NCBI RefSeq assembly: GCF_027594865.1
Contig: NZ_CP089391.1
Coordinates: 868,001-932,000 of the forward strand
Source: Bradyrhizobium xenonodulans
GTDB lineage: Bacteria > Pseudomonadota > Alphaproteobacteria > Rhizobiales > Xanthobacteraceae
DNA: 64,000 bases
Direction of reading: 5' to 3'
The notes under the pieces were generated by a model. It was not told the origin of the DNA, did not search any database, and saw nothing but the letters and a program-made list of their open reading frames with translations. A program made the translations under genes and the position numbers. Below are positions 43,995 to 53,058 of this stretch, piece after piece (within the stretch, counting starts at the first letter, position 1; each line of letters starts with the position of its first letter).

Positions 43995-44753
43995 ATGAAC
44001 GGAACGATAAGAAACGTAGCGCGGCTCGCGACGCTCGGAACGATTCTTGGCGCAATGCTCGCGGGGACTTTGGCCTCGGTACAGGCTGCCGATTTGCCGG
44101 TCTACAAGAAGGCGCCGCCGCCAGTGGAGGCGTTCAATCCCTGGATGGTGCGTCTGCGCGTGCTCGGCGTGTTGCCGGATGCCGGCGGCTCCTCCGTCAA
44201 TGTCGCGGGCGTGCCGTCGCTGTCGTCGCCGAATTCAGGCCTGTCGATCAGCGACCAGGTCGTGCCTGAGCTCGATATCAGCTATTTCTTCACCAAGAAC
44301 ATCGCGGCCGAGCTGATCCTCGGTGTGACCAGGCACTCGATCAGCGGCACCGGCTCGCTCGCGAACCTGCCGATCGGCAAGACCACGCTGCTGCCGCCGA
44401 CGCTGACCTTGCAATATCACTTCGACAGTTTCGGCGCGTTCAAGCCGTATATCGGCGCCGGCGTGAACTACACGGTGTTCTTCAACAACTCCGCCGCCAA
44501 TGCGCCGGCCGCCATCGCAGGTCCGCCCGCGATCGTCGCCACCGCCACCAGCCTTCATGTCAGCAATGCCTGGGGCGGCGCCGTGCAGTTCGGCTTCGAC
44601 TACATGCTCGACCGGCATTGGGGTCTCAACGTGGACGTCAAGAAGCTCTGGCTGCGCCCGGATTACTCCGCGACCGTCTCAGGCCTGCCGGTCACCGGCA
44701 CCGCGCATATCGATCCGTGGCTGGTCGGCGCCGGCGTGACCTACAAGTTCTGA
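43995..44753 (+). CDS. ompW: OmpW-family outer-membrane protein
   Basis: Eight-strand barrel protein of 252 aa, with a signal peptide (MNGTIRNVARLATLGTILGA, cleavage near VQA) and a terminal phenylalanine (ending YKF) as expected for barrels. The N-terminal mature part WMVRLRVLGVLPDAGGS and later TLQYHFDSFGAFKPYIGAGVNY are OmpW patterns. Members in other bacteria are oxygen- or stress-controlled and allow small hydrophobic molecules across the outer membrane. The upstream FixK-type box suggests oxygen-linked control here. A bidirectional hairpin follows at 44766-44787. Confidence 0.85.
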   Translation: MNGTIRNVARLATLGTILGAMLAGTLASVQAADLPVYKKAPPPVEAFNPWMVRLRVLGVLPDAGGSSVNVAGVPSLSSPNSGLSISDQVVPELDISYFFTKNIAAELILGVTRHSISGTGSLANLPIGKTTLLPPTLTLQYHFDSFGAFKPYIGAGVNYTVFFNNSAANAPAAIAGPPAIVATATSLHVSNAWGGAVQFGFDYMLDRHWGLNVDVKKLWLRPDYSATVSGLPVTGTAHIDPWLVGAGVTYKF

Positions 44754-44765
44754 CACAAACAAGAA

Positions 44766-44787
44766 CGCGGCGGGTTGGCCCGCCGCG
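44766..44787. terminator. Hairpin between ompW and trcR (probable bidirectional terminator)
   Basis: Perfect 9-bp stem CGCGGCGGG / CCCGCCGCG with loop TTGG. On the leftward strand it is followed by a T-rich run (TTCTTGTTTG), favouring the trcR side. Confidence 0.65.
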
Positions 44788-44819
44788 TCTGCATTCGATG
44801 ACGAACGGAGGAGGGACGA

Positions 44820-45515
44820 CTACTCCTCCTCTTCGTCCTGCTTCTTGCCGCCGAGCGTCTTGAGCTTGGCGAACACGGCGTCGACGTTGAGGTCGTCGCT
44901 CGAGCGCTCGGCCGGCTCGTACTCGTCCTTCTTGGTGGTCTCGGAGGCCGGCAGCAGCGTGGCGCCGCCATAGGCGGCGTCGACCGGCTTTTCCTTCGCC
45001 GCGCGCGCCACTTCGAAATCGAGTTCGATCTGCGAGCAGAGGCCGAGGGTCACCGGGTCGATCGGCGTCAGCTGCGAGGTGTTCCAGTGGGTGCGGTCGC
45101 GGACGCTGGCGATGGTGCTCTTGGTGGTGCCGACCAGACGCATGATCTGGGCGTCCTTGAGCTCCGGATGGCTGCGCAGCAGCCAGAGGATGGCGCTCGG
45201 GCGCTCGTGGCGGCGGGAGACCGGGGTGTAGCGCGGGCCCTTGCGCTTCGGCTGGGGCGGCAGCACGACCTTGCTCTCCTGGAGGCGGAGCCGGTAGTCC
45301 GGATTCTTCTCGCCCTTCTCGATCTCCTCGCGGGTGAGCTGGCCGTTGGAGAGGGGATCCATGCCCTTGATGCCCTGGGCTGCGTCGCCGTCGGCGATCG
45401 CGCGCACCTCGAGGGGATGCATCTTGGTGAAATCGGCGACCTGGTCGAAGGTCAGCGCGGTGTTGTCGAGAAGCCAAACGGCGGTCGCCTTGGGCATCAG
45501 AGGTGCGTTGCTCAT
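44820..45515 (-). CDS. trcR: TrcR (DUF1013) regulatory protein
   Basis: 231 aa, ATG at 45513-45515. The N-terminal half carries a helix-turn-helix-like section (NTALTFDQVADFTKMHPLEVR) and a second one near RPSAILWLLRSHPELKDAQIMRLVGTTKSTIASVRDRTHW. The family is restricted to alphaproteobacteria and named TrcR, a cell-cycle-linked regulator by annotation; I recall the name but cannot verify the experiments. The C-terminus is acidic (DEEEE). It faces away from ispH, with a 264-bp spacer between. Confidence 0.78.
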   Translation of the reverse strand: MSNAPLMPKATAVWLLDNTALTFDQVADFTKMHPLEVRAIADGDAAQGIKGMDPLSNGQLTREEIEKGEKNPDYRLRLQESKVVLPPQPKRKGPRYTPVSRRHERPSAILWLLRSHPELKDAQIMRLVGTTKSTIASVRDRTHWNTSQLTPIDPVTLGLCSQIELDFEVARAAKEKPVDAAYGGATLLPASETTKKDEYEPAERSSDDLNVDAVFAKLKTLGGKKQDEEEE

Positions 45516-45779
45516 GGCAAATCTCCTTTGTGCTTCGCCCACCCCTCTGGAGGCGAAACCGGTGGTCATCAGCGATGACAGGGAATTCGGGCTATATAAG
45601 CCCGGAGGGGGTAGCCACGCAATGGTTCTGCTATAGATAGTGCCTTGACAGCGCCCGAAAGGGAGCCCAATTCCCTTCAAAGACGCCGTAAGGTCCAAGC
45701 AGACCGCTTTTAGCCCTTTCCATCCATTGACCGCCCCCGCCAGAAGGCGAAACGGGTGATTCGGTCCCGAGATCGCTCA

Positions 45780-46748
45780 ATGTCAGCCAAACCAGACCTC
45801 AAGATCGTGCTTTGTTCTCCCCGCGGCTTCTGCGCCGGGGTGGTCCGGGCGATCGACACCGTGGAGCGGGCGCTCGATAAATATGGCGCCCCCGTCTATG
45901 TTCGCCACGAGATTGTGCACAACAAGTACGTCGTCGACGGGTTGAAGAAGAAGGGCGCCATCTTCGTCGAAGAGCTCGCCGAAATTCCGGAAAACACCAC
46001 CGCGCCGGTCGTGTTCTCGGCCCATGGCGTGCCGAAATCGGTTCCGGCCGACGCCACGTCCCGCAACCTGTTCTCGCTGGATGCGACCTGCCCGCTGGTG
46101 ACCAAGGTGCACCGCGAGGCCGCGATCCATTTCAAGCGCGGTCGCGAGATCTTCCTGATCGGCCACTCCCATCATCCCGAAGTGGTCGGCACGCTCGGCC
46201 AGCTTCCGGTTGGCGCCGTGACTCTGATCGAGACCGCCGAGGACGCCAAGACCATCTCCCCGAAGGACCCGAACAACCTCGCCTTCGTGACCCAGACCAC
46301 GCTGTCGATCGACGACACCGCGGAGATCGTGGCGCTGCTCAAGGAGCGCTTCCCGAACATCAACGGGCCGCACAAGGAAGACATCTGCTACGCCACCACC
46401 AACCGCCAGCTCGCGGTGAAGAAGGTGGCGCCGGTGGTCGATGCGCTGATCGTGGTCGGTGCGCCCAATTCGTCGAACTCGCAGCGCCTGCGCGAGGTCG
46501 CCGAGCGCGAGGGTTGTGGGATCGCCGTGCTGGCGCAACGCGCGGCCGACATCGACTGGAACAAGTTCGGCAACATCACGAGCCTCGGCATCACCGCGGG
46601 CGCATCCGCCCCAGAAGTGATCGTCGAGGAGATCATGGACGCGTTCGCCGAACGCTACACGCTGCATGTGGAGACGGTCTCGGCTGCGGAAGAGAACGAG
46701 TTCTTCCCGCTGCCGCGTCAGGTGCGCCCTGAAGCTGCCGCCGAGTAG
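45780..46748 (+). CDS. ispH: 4-hydroxy-3-methylbut-2-enyl diphosphate reductase
   Basis: Last enzyme of the MEP isoprenoid pathway, 322 aa, iron-sulfur dependent. Cluster cysteines are Cys-18 (GFCAG), Cys-104 (DATCPLV) and Cys-203 ([10 protein letters not shown]), with active-site histidines 48, 82 and 131. I use the ATG at 45780; an in-frame ATG 8 codons earlier is possible. It begins the ispH-thrB-rnhA run, which is a conserved alphaproteobacterial order. The 6-bp gap to thrB suggests one transcript. Confidence 0.95.
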   Translation: MSAKPDLKIVLCSPRGFCAGVVRAIDTVERALDKYGAPVYVRHEIVHNKYVVDGLKKKGAIFVEELAEIPENTTAPVVFSAHGVPKSVPADATSRNLFSLDATCPLVTKVHREAAIHFKRGREIFLIGHSHHPEVVGTLGQLPVGAVTLIETAEDAKTISPKDPNNLAFVTQTTLSIDDTAEIVALLKERFPNINGPHKEDICYATTNRQLAVKKVAPVVDALIVVGAPNSSNSQRLREVAEREGCGIAVLAQRAADIDWNKFGNITSLGITAGASAPEVIVEEIMDAFAERYTLHVETVSAAEENEFFPLPRQVRPEAAAE

Positions 46749-46754
46749 ACTTTT

Positions 46755-47738
46755 ATGGCGGTCTACACCGACGTTGCCGCCGACGAGCTTGCGGATTTCC
46801 TGAGGCAATATGATCTCGGCGAATTGCTCTCCTACAAGGGCATCGCCGAGGGCGTCGAGAACACCAACTTCCTGCTGCATACGAGCAAAGGCTCGTTCAT
46901 CCTCACGCTCTACGAGAAGCGCGTGGCGAAGAACGATCTGCCGTACTTCCTCGCGCTGATGACGCATCTCGCCGAGCACGGCGTCAACTGCCCGCTGCCG
47001 GTGAAGGGAAGAGACGGCGAGGCGCTGCGCGAGCTGTCGGGCCGGCCGGCCGCGATCATCACCTTTCTCGAAGGCGTCTGGCCGCGCAAGCCGAACGCCG
47101 TCCATTGTTCGGGCGTCGGCGAGGGGCTGGCCTGCATGCACCTGGCCGGCGCCAATTTCGTGATCAAGCGGGCGAATGCGCTCTCGGTCTCGGGCTGGCG
47201 GCCGCTGTTCGATACAGCCGCAAGCCGGGCCGACGAGGTGCAGCCGGGCCTGTGCGCGTTCCTCGCGGCCGAGCTCGACCACCTCGAGAGCGGGATCTGG
47301 CCGAAGCATTTGCCCGAAGGCGTGATCCACGCCGATCTCTTCAACGACAACGTCTTCTTCCTCGGCGACAAGCTCTCGGGCATCATCGACTTCACCTTCG
47401 CCTGCAACGATATGCTGGCCTATGACGTCGCGATCTGCCTCAACGCCTGGTGTTTCGAGCCGGATCACTCCTTCAACGTCACCAAGGCGCGCGCCTTCCT
47501 CAACGCCTATGGCCGTGTACGAAAACTCTCGGAAGCCGAAGAGGCCGCGCTGCCGCTGCTGGCGCGCGGCGCCGCGATCCGCTTCCTGCTGACGCGGCTG
47601 GTGGACTGGCTCAACGTACCGCCGGGCGCGCTGGTCAAACCGAAGGACCCGCTCGAATATGTCCGCAAGCTGCGCTTCCACCAGAGCGTCTCGAGCGTGC
47701 GTGACTACGGGCTGATGCCGTCTGGACTGGTCGCGTGA
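46755..47738 (+). CDS. thrB: Homoserine kinase (ThrB, APH-fold)
   Basis: Phosphorylates homoserine in threonine synthesis, 327 aa, of the aminoglycoside-phosphotransferase-like type found in alphaproteobacteria rather than the GHMP type of E. coli. Catalytic signature [11 protein letters not shown] with the downstream IDFTFAC metal-binding Asp. N-terminal [21 protein letters not shown] is the nucleotide-binding lobe. It is followed by rnhA, whose start overlaps its stop by 4 bp (GTGA). Confidence 0.93.
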   Translation: MAVYTDVAADELADFLRQYDLGELLSYKGIAEGVENTNFLLHTSKGSFILTLYEKRVAKNDLPYFLALMTHLAEHGVNCPLPVKGRDGEALRELSGRPAAIITFLEGVWPRKPNAVHCSGVGEGLACMHLAGANFVIKRANALSVSGWRPLFDTAASRADEVQPGLCAFLAAELDHLESGIWPKHLPEGVIHADLFNDNVFFLGDKLSGIIDFTFACNDMLAYDVAICLNAWCFEPDHSFNVTKARAFLNAYGRVRKLSEAEEAALPLLARGAAIRFLLTRLVDWLNVPPGALVKPKDPLEYVRKLRFHQSVSSVRDYGLMPSGLVA

Positions 47739-48199
47739 GCGAGCTTCCCAACGTCACGATCTACACGGATGGCGCGTGCTCGGGAAATCCCGGGCCCGGC
47801 GGCTGGGGCGCGATCCTGAAGTTCGGCGACAAGGAAAAAGAGCTGAACGGCGGCGAGCGCCACACCACCAACAACCAGATGGAATTGATGGCGGCGATCT
47901 CCGCGCTCGAAGCGCTGAAGAAGCCATGCACCGTCGATCTCTACACCGACAGCCAGTATGTGCGGCAGGGCATCACCGGCTGGATCCACGGCTGGAAGCG
48001 CAACGGCTGGCGCACCGCCGACAAGAAGCCGGTGAAGAATGTCGAGCTATGGCAGCGTTTGGATGCCGCGCTGAAGGCGCATGACGTGCGCTGGCACTGG
48101 GTCAAAGGCCACGCCGGCCACCCCGAGAACGAGCGCGCCGATCAGCTCGCGCGCGACGGGATCGTGAAGGCACGGTTGCAGCAGCGGGTGGCGGAGTAG
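47735..48199 (+). CDS. rnhA: Ribonuclease HI
   Basis: Cleaves RNA in RNA-DNA hybrids, 154 aa. The four carboxylates are D12 (TDGAC), E50 (QMELMA), D72 (YTDSQ) and D136 (NERADQLA), with His-126 nearby; the basic protrusion [15 protein letters not shown] is present. It starts at GTG overlapping thrB. Complete length. Ends just before a family-A repeat. Confidence 0.96.
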   Translation: MSELPNVTIYTDGACSGNPGPGGWGAILKFGDKEKELNGGERHTTNNQMELMAAISALEALKKPCTVDLYTDSQYVRQGITGWIHGWKRNGWRTADKKPVKNVELWQRLDAALKAHDVRWHWVKGHAGHPENERADQLARDGIVKARLQQRVAE

Positions 48200-48250
48200 G
48201 CGCGCCGTTCGCGCCGACATCGCCTCATTCTCAACTGTCATCGCCCGGTT

Positions 48251-48344
48251 TCGTAGGGTGGGCAAAGCGAAGCGTGCCCACCGCTGCTTTTAAATCGAGG
48301 AAAGATGGTGGGCACGGCGCTGACGCGCCTTTGCCCACCCTACG
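48251..48344. repeat. Interspersed palindrome, family A copy 4
   Basis: Same orientation as the copy at 24306: left arm CGTAGGGTGGGCAAAGCGAAG, right arm GCGCCTTTGCCCACCCTACGG. Lies between the converging rnhA and peroxiredoxin genes. Confidence 0.9.
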
Positions 48345-48360
48345 GCATTTCTGCCGTGGC

Positions 48361-48846
48361 TCAGAGCTGCCCCAGCAGCGTATCGCCGCCTGATACCTCG
48401 ACCTTGCCGGGCATCGCTTCGAGGTTCAGCTTCTTGACCACGCCGTCCTCGACCAGCATCGAATAGCGCTTGGAGCGGATGCCGAGGCCGTTGCCGGAGG
48501 CGTCCAGCTCCATGCCGATCGCCTTGGCGAAATCGGCATTGCCATCGGCGAGGAAGATCGCCTCGTCGCGCTGGTCGGTGTCGCGCTTCCAGGCGTTCAT
48601 GACGAAGGCGTCGTTGACGGAGACGATCGCGATGGTGTCGACGCCCTTGTCCTTCATGGCGTAGGCGTTGAGGAAGATGCTCGGCAGATGCATCTTGTGG
48701 CAGGTGCCGGTGTAGGCGCCGGGCACCGCGAACAGCGCCACCTTCTTGCCCTTGAAAATATCGTCGGTGGTCTTCACCTGCGGGCCTTCCGCCGTCATCA
48801 CGCGGAATTTCGCCTCGGGCAGCTTGTCGCCAGTCTGGATCGCCAT
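48361..48846 (-). CDS. Peroxiredoxin, Prx5/AhpE-like
   Basis: Thiol peroxidase of 161 aa that reduces peroxides using Cys-49 in the PGAYTGTCHKMHLPS motif. The ATG at 48844-48846 fits the family; the in-frame extension of 22 codons is dropped. The second cysteine expected for atypical 2-Cys enzymes is not visible, so it may depend on glutathione or thioredoxin as a one-Cys enzyme. Common neighbour of rnhA in related genomes; here the genes converge. Confidence 0.9.
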   Translation of the reverse strand: MAIQTGDKLPEAKFRVMTAEGPQVKTTDDIFKGKKVALFAVPGAYTGTCHKMHLPSIFLNAYAMKDKGVDTIAIVSVNDAFVMNAWKRDTDQRDEAIFLADGNADFAKAIGMELDASGNGLGIRSKRYSMLVEDGVVKKLNLEAMPGKVEVSGGDTLLGQL

Positions 48847-48954
48847 CGTCAGTCTCCCTGAAAATCGGTCCCGCTTTTTAGACCGTGCGGCGGCCCTGCA
48901 CAATATTGCCAACGGGGGAAGCGGCCGGGCCTGCGGCCCTTCACCGTTATGTCA

Positions 48955-49509
48955 TCAGCCGGCAAAACCGCCGGCATCGAGGAAGGCCTGCTCGTCCTCG
49001 GTGGTGTCGCGGCCGAGCAGGCGGTTGCGGTGGGGGAAGCGGCCGAACCGGCGGATGATATCGGCGTGCTCCCGGGCGTATTTCAGGTTCTCGGCATTGT
49101 CGGTGTTCTGAAACAGCGCGACGCAGTGCAACTGATCGGGCAGGTGCTCGGAATGCATGAACGGCATGTAGAGGAATTCGAGCAGGATGGGATCGACCCT
49201 GCGGTCGAGGCCCCGCTCGATGGCGCGGCGGGCGACGTCGCGCGCCAGCGCGTCGCTGGCAAAGGCCTGCTGCGTGCCGCGGAACATGTTGCGGGGAAAC
49301 TGGTCGAGCACGATGACGAGCGCGAGCGCGCCGTCGTCGCTGGCCTCCCAGGACGCCAGCTCGCCGGCGGCCGCCTTCTGCCACAAGGCAAGAAAGCGGC
49401 GCCTGACCTCTGCGTCGAACGCATCGTCGCGCTTGTACCAGCGTTCGCGGCCGACCTCGCGCCAGAAGGCGAGAATGCCTGATGGTGTGATGTCGCCGAA
49501 ATCAGTCAT
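48955..49509 (-). CDS. DUF924 family protein
   Basis: 184-aa protein rich in helix with the DUF924 stretches GDDGALALVIVLDQFPRNMFRG-like (residues 60-80), LLEFLYMPFMHSEHL and AREHADIIRRFGRFPHRN. Members are of unknown biochemical role. It lies 15 bp from the fadD gene and reads the same way, so co-transcription is likely. The start ATG at 49507-49509 is the first plausible one. Confidence 0.82.
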   Translation of the reverse strand: MTDFGDITPSGILAFWREVGRERWYKRDDAFDAEVRRRFLALWQKAAAGELASWEASDDGALALVIVLDQFPRNMFRGTQQAFASDALARDVARRAIERGLDRRVDPILLEFLYMPFMHSEHLPDQLHCVALFQNTDNAENLKYAREHADIIRRFGRFPHRNRLLGRDTTEDEQAFLDAGGFAG

Positions 49510-49524
49510 GAACGAAGGAGGCGC

Positions 49525-51210
49525 TTACGCCGCCTCCGCCTTCTTCTCGTCGCGGAGCTGCCGGCGCAGGATCTTGCCGACATTGGTCTTCGGCAGGTCG
49601 GTGCGGAATTCGATGTGCTTGGGCACCTTGTAGCCGGTGAGCTGCTCCTGGCAGAACTTGATCACGGCTTCGGCCGTGAGGTTCGGGTCCTTCTTGACGA
49701 TGAAGGCCTTCACCGCCTCGCCCGACTTGGAATCGGGGATGCCGATCACCGCGCATTCCAGCACGCCCGGATGGCTCGCGATCACTTCCTCGATCTCGTT
49801 CGGATAGACGTTGAAACCCGAGACCAGGATCATGTCCTTCTTGCGGTCGACGATCTTGGTGTAGCCCTTCTCGTCCATCACGCCGATGTCGCCGGTGCGG
49901 AAATAGCCGTCCGCGGTCATCACCTTGGCGGTCTCCTCCGGCCTGTTCCAGTAGCCCGACATCACCTGCGGGCCCTTGGCGCAGATCTCGCCGGGTTGGT
50001 CCAGCGGGACTTCGTTGCCGTCGTCGTCGCGGATCGAGATGTAAGTCGACGGCACGGGAATGCCGATCGTACCCGTGAACTCGGTTGCCGTTGCCGGATT
50101 GCAGGTCAGCGTCGGTGAAGTCTCCGACAGGCCATACCCCTCGGCGATGAAGCAGCCAGTGATCGCCTTCCATTGATCGGCCACGGGGCGCTGTACCGCC
50201 ATGCCGCCGCCGTTGGAGATCTTCAGCTTGGAGAAGTCGAGCTTCTTGAAGTCGGGATGGTGCATCAGCCCGTTGTAGAGCGTGTTGACTGCCGGGAAGC
50301 TGTTGACCTGGTACTTCGCCAGTTCCTTGACGAAGCCGGCGATGTCGCGCGGATTGGGGATCAAGAGATTGCAGCCGCCGGCGCGCACCGCGAGCAGGTA
50401 GCAGGCCGTCAGCGCGAAGATGTGGTAGAGCGGCAGCGCGCAGACGACCATGAGCTGGTCGACATGCGGCGGCGAGGTGAGCGCCGGCTGCAGCCATGCG
50501 TCGTTCTGCAGGACGTTGGCGACGATGTTGCGATGGAGCAGGGTGGCGCCCTTGGAGACGCCGGTGGTGCCGCCGGTATATTGCAGGAAGGCGACGTCGC
50601 CCGGCGACAGTTTTGGCTTGTTGAAGGTCAGGCTACGGCCGGCGGATATGGCGTCGTTGAAAGACACCGCGCCCGGCAGCGACCAGGCCGGTACCATTTT
50701 CTTGACGCGGCGGACGACGAGGTTGACGATCACGCCCTTGAAGCCGAGCAGGTCGCCCATGCTGCCGACGATGACGTGCTTGACCTGCGTCTTCGCGATC
50801 ACCTGCTCGACGGTGTGGGCAAAGTTCTCCAGCACGATGATGGCTTCGGCGCCGGAATCCTTGAGCTGATGCTCGAGCTCGCGCGGGGTGTAGAGCGGGT
50901 TGACGTTGACCACGGCGAAACCGGCGCGCAACACGGCCGCGGTGGCGACCGGATATTGCAGCACGTTCGGCATCATGATCGCGACGCGGGCGCCGCGCTG
51001 GAGGCCGCGTCCCTGCAAATAGGCCGCCATCGCCAGCGACATCTGGTCGAGGTCGCGATAGCTGATCGACTTGTCCATGCAGATGAACGCCTTGCGGTCG
51101 GCGAACTTGTTGAAGCTCTCCTCCAGGAGGTCGACCAGCGATGCATATTGGGTCGGCTCGATATCAGCAGGCACGCCGGGCGGATATTGCTTGAGCCAGA
51201 TGCGCTCCAT
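49525..51210 (-). CDS. fadD: Long-chain fatty acid-CoA ligase
   Basis: Activates fatty acids to acyl-CoA using ATP, 561 aa. The AMP-binding motif YTGGTTGVSKGATLLH (about 213-228), the GYGLSETSP motif and the MILVSGFNVYPNEIE hinge with the late KTNVGKILRRQLRDE lysine are intact. Length and composition match FadD-type ligases, at the membrane face. DUF924 lies downstream on the same strand. The start ATG at 51208-51210 is followed by family-like sequence. Confidence 0.93.
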   Translation of the reverse strand: MERIWLKQYPPGVPADIEPTQYASLVDLLEESFNKFADRKAFICMDKSISYRDLDQMSLAMAAYLQGRGLQRGARVAIMMPNVLQYPVATAAVLRAGFAVVNVNPLYTPRELEHQLKDSGAEAIIVLENFAHTVEQVIAKTQVKHVIVGSMGDLLGFKGVIVNLVVRRVKKMVPAWSLPGAVSFNDAISAGRSLTFNKPKLSPGDVAFLQYTGGTTGVSKGATLLHRNIVANVLQNDAWLQPALTSPPHVDQLMVVCALPLYHIFALTACYLLAVRAGGCNLLIPNPRDIAGFVKELAKYQVNSFPAVNTLYNGLMHHPDFKKLDFSKLKISNGGGMAVQRPVADQWKAITGCFIAEGYGLSETSPTLTCNPATATEFTGTIGIPVPSTYISIRDDDGNEVPLDQPGEICAKGPQVMSGYWNRPEETAKVMTADGYFRTGDIGVMDEKGYTKIVDRKKDMILVSGFNVYPNEIEEVIASHPGVLECAVIGIPDSKSGEAVKAFIVKKDPNLTAEAVIKFCQEQLTGYKVPKHIEFRTDLPKTNVGKILRRQLRDEKKAEAA

Positions 51211-51402
51211 GGAAAACTCCCCTCATTTACCAGAGCCCGTTGTGTCTCGGGCTTGCCTCATTGCCGCCAGTATCGAGCCTGCCGGAACAGGTGGCAAGCC
51301 GTTGACGCTTAGGACAAAGGTCAGGGAGTGGCTACTGGAATCGTCGCAAACCGCGGCTTGCCGCAAGTGCGAAGCGGGCGCGCGGCTTTGCCGTGGGCGC
51401 CG

Positions 51403-52869
51403 TTAACTGTTGTTGGCCGGCTTGGCGGGGGGCTTGGTCGCAGCCTTGGGCTTGGCGGGCTTTGCCGCCTGGTCGCCGCTTGCCGCAGGCTTCTCGGCGG
51501 GTTTCGCCGCCGCATCGTGCTTGGCCGCGGCATGCCTGGTCCCGGCCGGCTTGGCTGCGGTCTTGGTGTCATTCTTGGCGTCGGGCTTGGCATCCGGCTT
51601 CGCCGCGGCCGTCTTGCTGTCCTTGCCCGCGTCTTTCGGCTTGTCGGTGGCGTCAGGCTTCTTGGCGACGCGCGACTTCTTGCCACGCGGTTTTGATGCG
51701 GCCTGCTGGTCGGCATCGGCCGCGACCGCCGCGATCAGGGCGGTGCCGGTGCGGGTCGGGCCGGTATAGACCAGCACGGGCTCGGCCGCCGCCGGGGCCG
51801 AAGCCATCAGCTCGGAGGCTTTCATCAGGGGCGGCTGGAGGCCCGCGGTGAAGAAGGTGACCTGGGCTTCGCCGCCGGTCATGGAGGCCGATCCTGCCGT
51901 GCCACCACTGGCCGCGATCAGCGCGTCGTCGTCGTCGCTGGCCGGCCGCTTGCGATGGCCGCCGCACATGTCCTCGCGCAGGTTCGGCGGCGAGGCGTCG
52001 ACCGGCACCAGCTTGTCGACGGTGCCGAGCGAGGGGCGGAGCCAGGTGAGATTGTCCTGGCCGAAGCCGCGCTCGAGCAATTGCGCCGCCTTCACCGCGC
52101 GCGCAGTGCCGGAATTGGCGCCGAGCACGACGGCGATCAGCCGGCGCCCGTTGCGCGTCGCCGATGCCACGAGATTGTAGCCGGAGGCGCAGATGAAACC
52201 GGTCTTGAAACCGTCGGCGCCAGGATAGCGGCCGATCAGCTTGTTGAAATTGCCGGTGACGCGCTTGCCGAAGCGGATTGCCGGGATGTGCACGAAATAT
52301 TCGTATTCCGGCAGGTCGCGCAGGAACGAGCGTGCGAGGATACCGAGGTCGCGTGCCGAGGTGATCTGGCCGTCGGCGGGAAGGCCGTTCGGATTGACGT
52401 AGCTCGTCTGCGTCATTCCGAGCCTCAGCGCCGTATCGTTCATCATCGCGGAGAAGCCGTCGATCGAACCGCCGACGCCTTCGGCGAGCACCACGGCCAT
52501 GTCGTTCGCCGACTTGACCATCATCATCTTCAGCGCGTTGTCGACGGTGAGCTGCGTTCCCGGACGGAACCCCATCTTCGACGGCGACTGCGAGGCCGCC
52601 GTCGGCGACACCGTGAGCAGCGTGTCGAGCGTGAGCCTGCCGTCCTTCACCGCCTTCAGCGTTACATAGGCGGTCATGATCTTGGTGACGGACGCGGGAT
52701 ACCACGGGACGGTCGCGTTCTCCGCCTGCAACACCTTGCCGCTGTCGGCCTCGATCAGGAGCAGCGCTTCGGCGCTCGCCGCGCGCGGCGCAAGCAATGC
52801 GGCGCATGCGAGCGTCGCAGCGAACAGGTTGAACAGGGATTTGCGAAGCAGCGGGCGAAGGGCGTGCAC
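51403..52869 (-). CDS. D-alanyl-D-alanine carboxypeptidase with long Lys/Ala/Pro tail
   Basis: Periplasmic DacF/penicillin-binding-protein-5-type enzyme that trims pentapeptides in peptidoglycan, 488 aa. Signal peptide (LLRKSLFNLFAATLACAALL), then SVTK at 60-63, SAN at 120-122 and KTG at 222-224 form the active site. The last 100 or so residues are low complexity, dominated by Lys, Ala, Pro and Asp (KPRGKKSRVAKKPDATDKPK region), in place of the usual amphipathic membrane anchor helix. The extension may bind wall polymers or nucleic acid by charge. The following gene is a separate exporter. Confidence 0.9.
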   Translation of the reverse strand: MHALRPLLRKSLFNLFAATLACAALLAPRAASAEALLLIEADSGKVLQAENATVPWYPASVTKIMTAYVTLKAVKDGRLTLDTLLTVSPTAASQSPSKMGFRPGTQLTVDNALKMMMVKSANDMAVVLAEGVGGSIDGFSAMMNDTALRLGMTQTSYVNPNGLPADGQITSARDLGILARSFLRDLPEYEYFVHIPAIRFGKRVTGNFNKLIGRYPGADGFKTGFICASGYNLVASATRNGRRLIAVVLGANSGTARAVKAAQLLERGFGQDNLTWLRPSLGTVDKLVPVDASPPNLREDMCGGHRKRPASDDDDALIAASGGTAGSASMTGGEAQVTFFTAGLQPPLMKASELMASAPAAAEPVLVYTGPTRTGTALIAAVAADADQQAASKPRGKKSRVAKKPDATDKPKDAGKDSKTAAAKPDAKPDAKNDTKTAAKPAGTRHAAAKHDAAAKPAEKPAASGDQAAKPAKPKAATKPPAKPANNS

Positions 52870-53058
52870 TATCCGATTCCGGTCCTTGGAGACCCGCCTG
52901 ATACGGTCGGCTCTCGTGATCTGATGTTCGGTTCTGAAATCCAGCGCCGCCGCTTGCGGCGTCGCAAACCTATACCGGCTGGTGCGCCGAGAACAGGGGC
53001 TTCCGGGCGGTATTCCGCAATGAAATAGGCCGAATTTCGACGGTCCTGTGGGGACTTG

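Noticed and set aside
45646..45675. TTGACA in the trcR-ispH spacer as an ispH promoter
   Set aside because: The hexamer 17 bp on (CAATTC) is not a credible -10.
45783..47681. Leftward frame opposite ispH and thrB
   Set aside because: Shadow of two essential-pathway genes with intact active sites.
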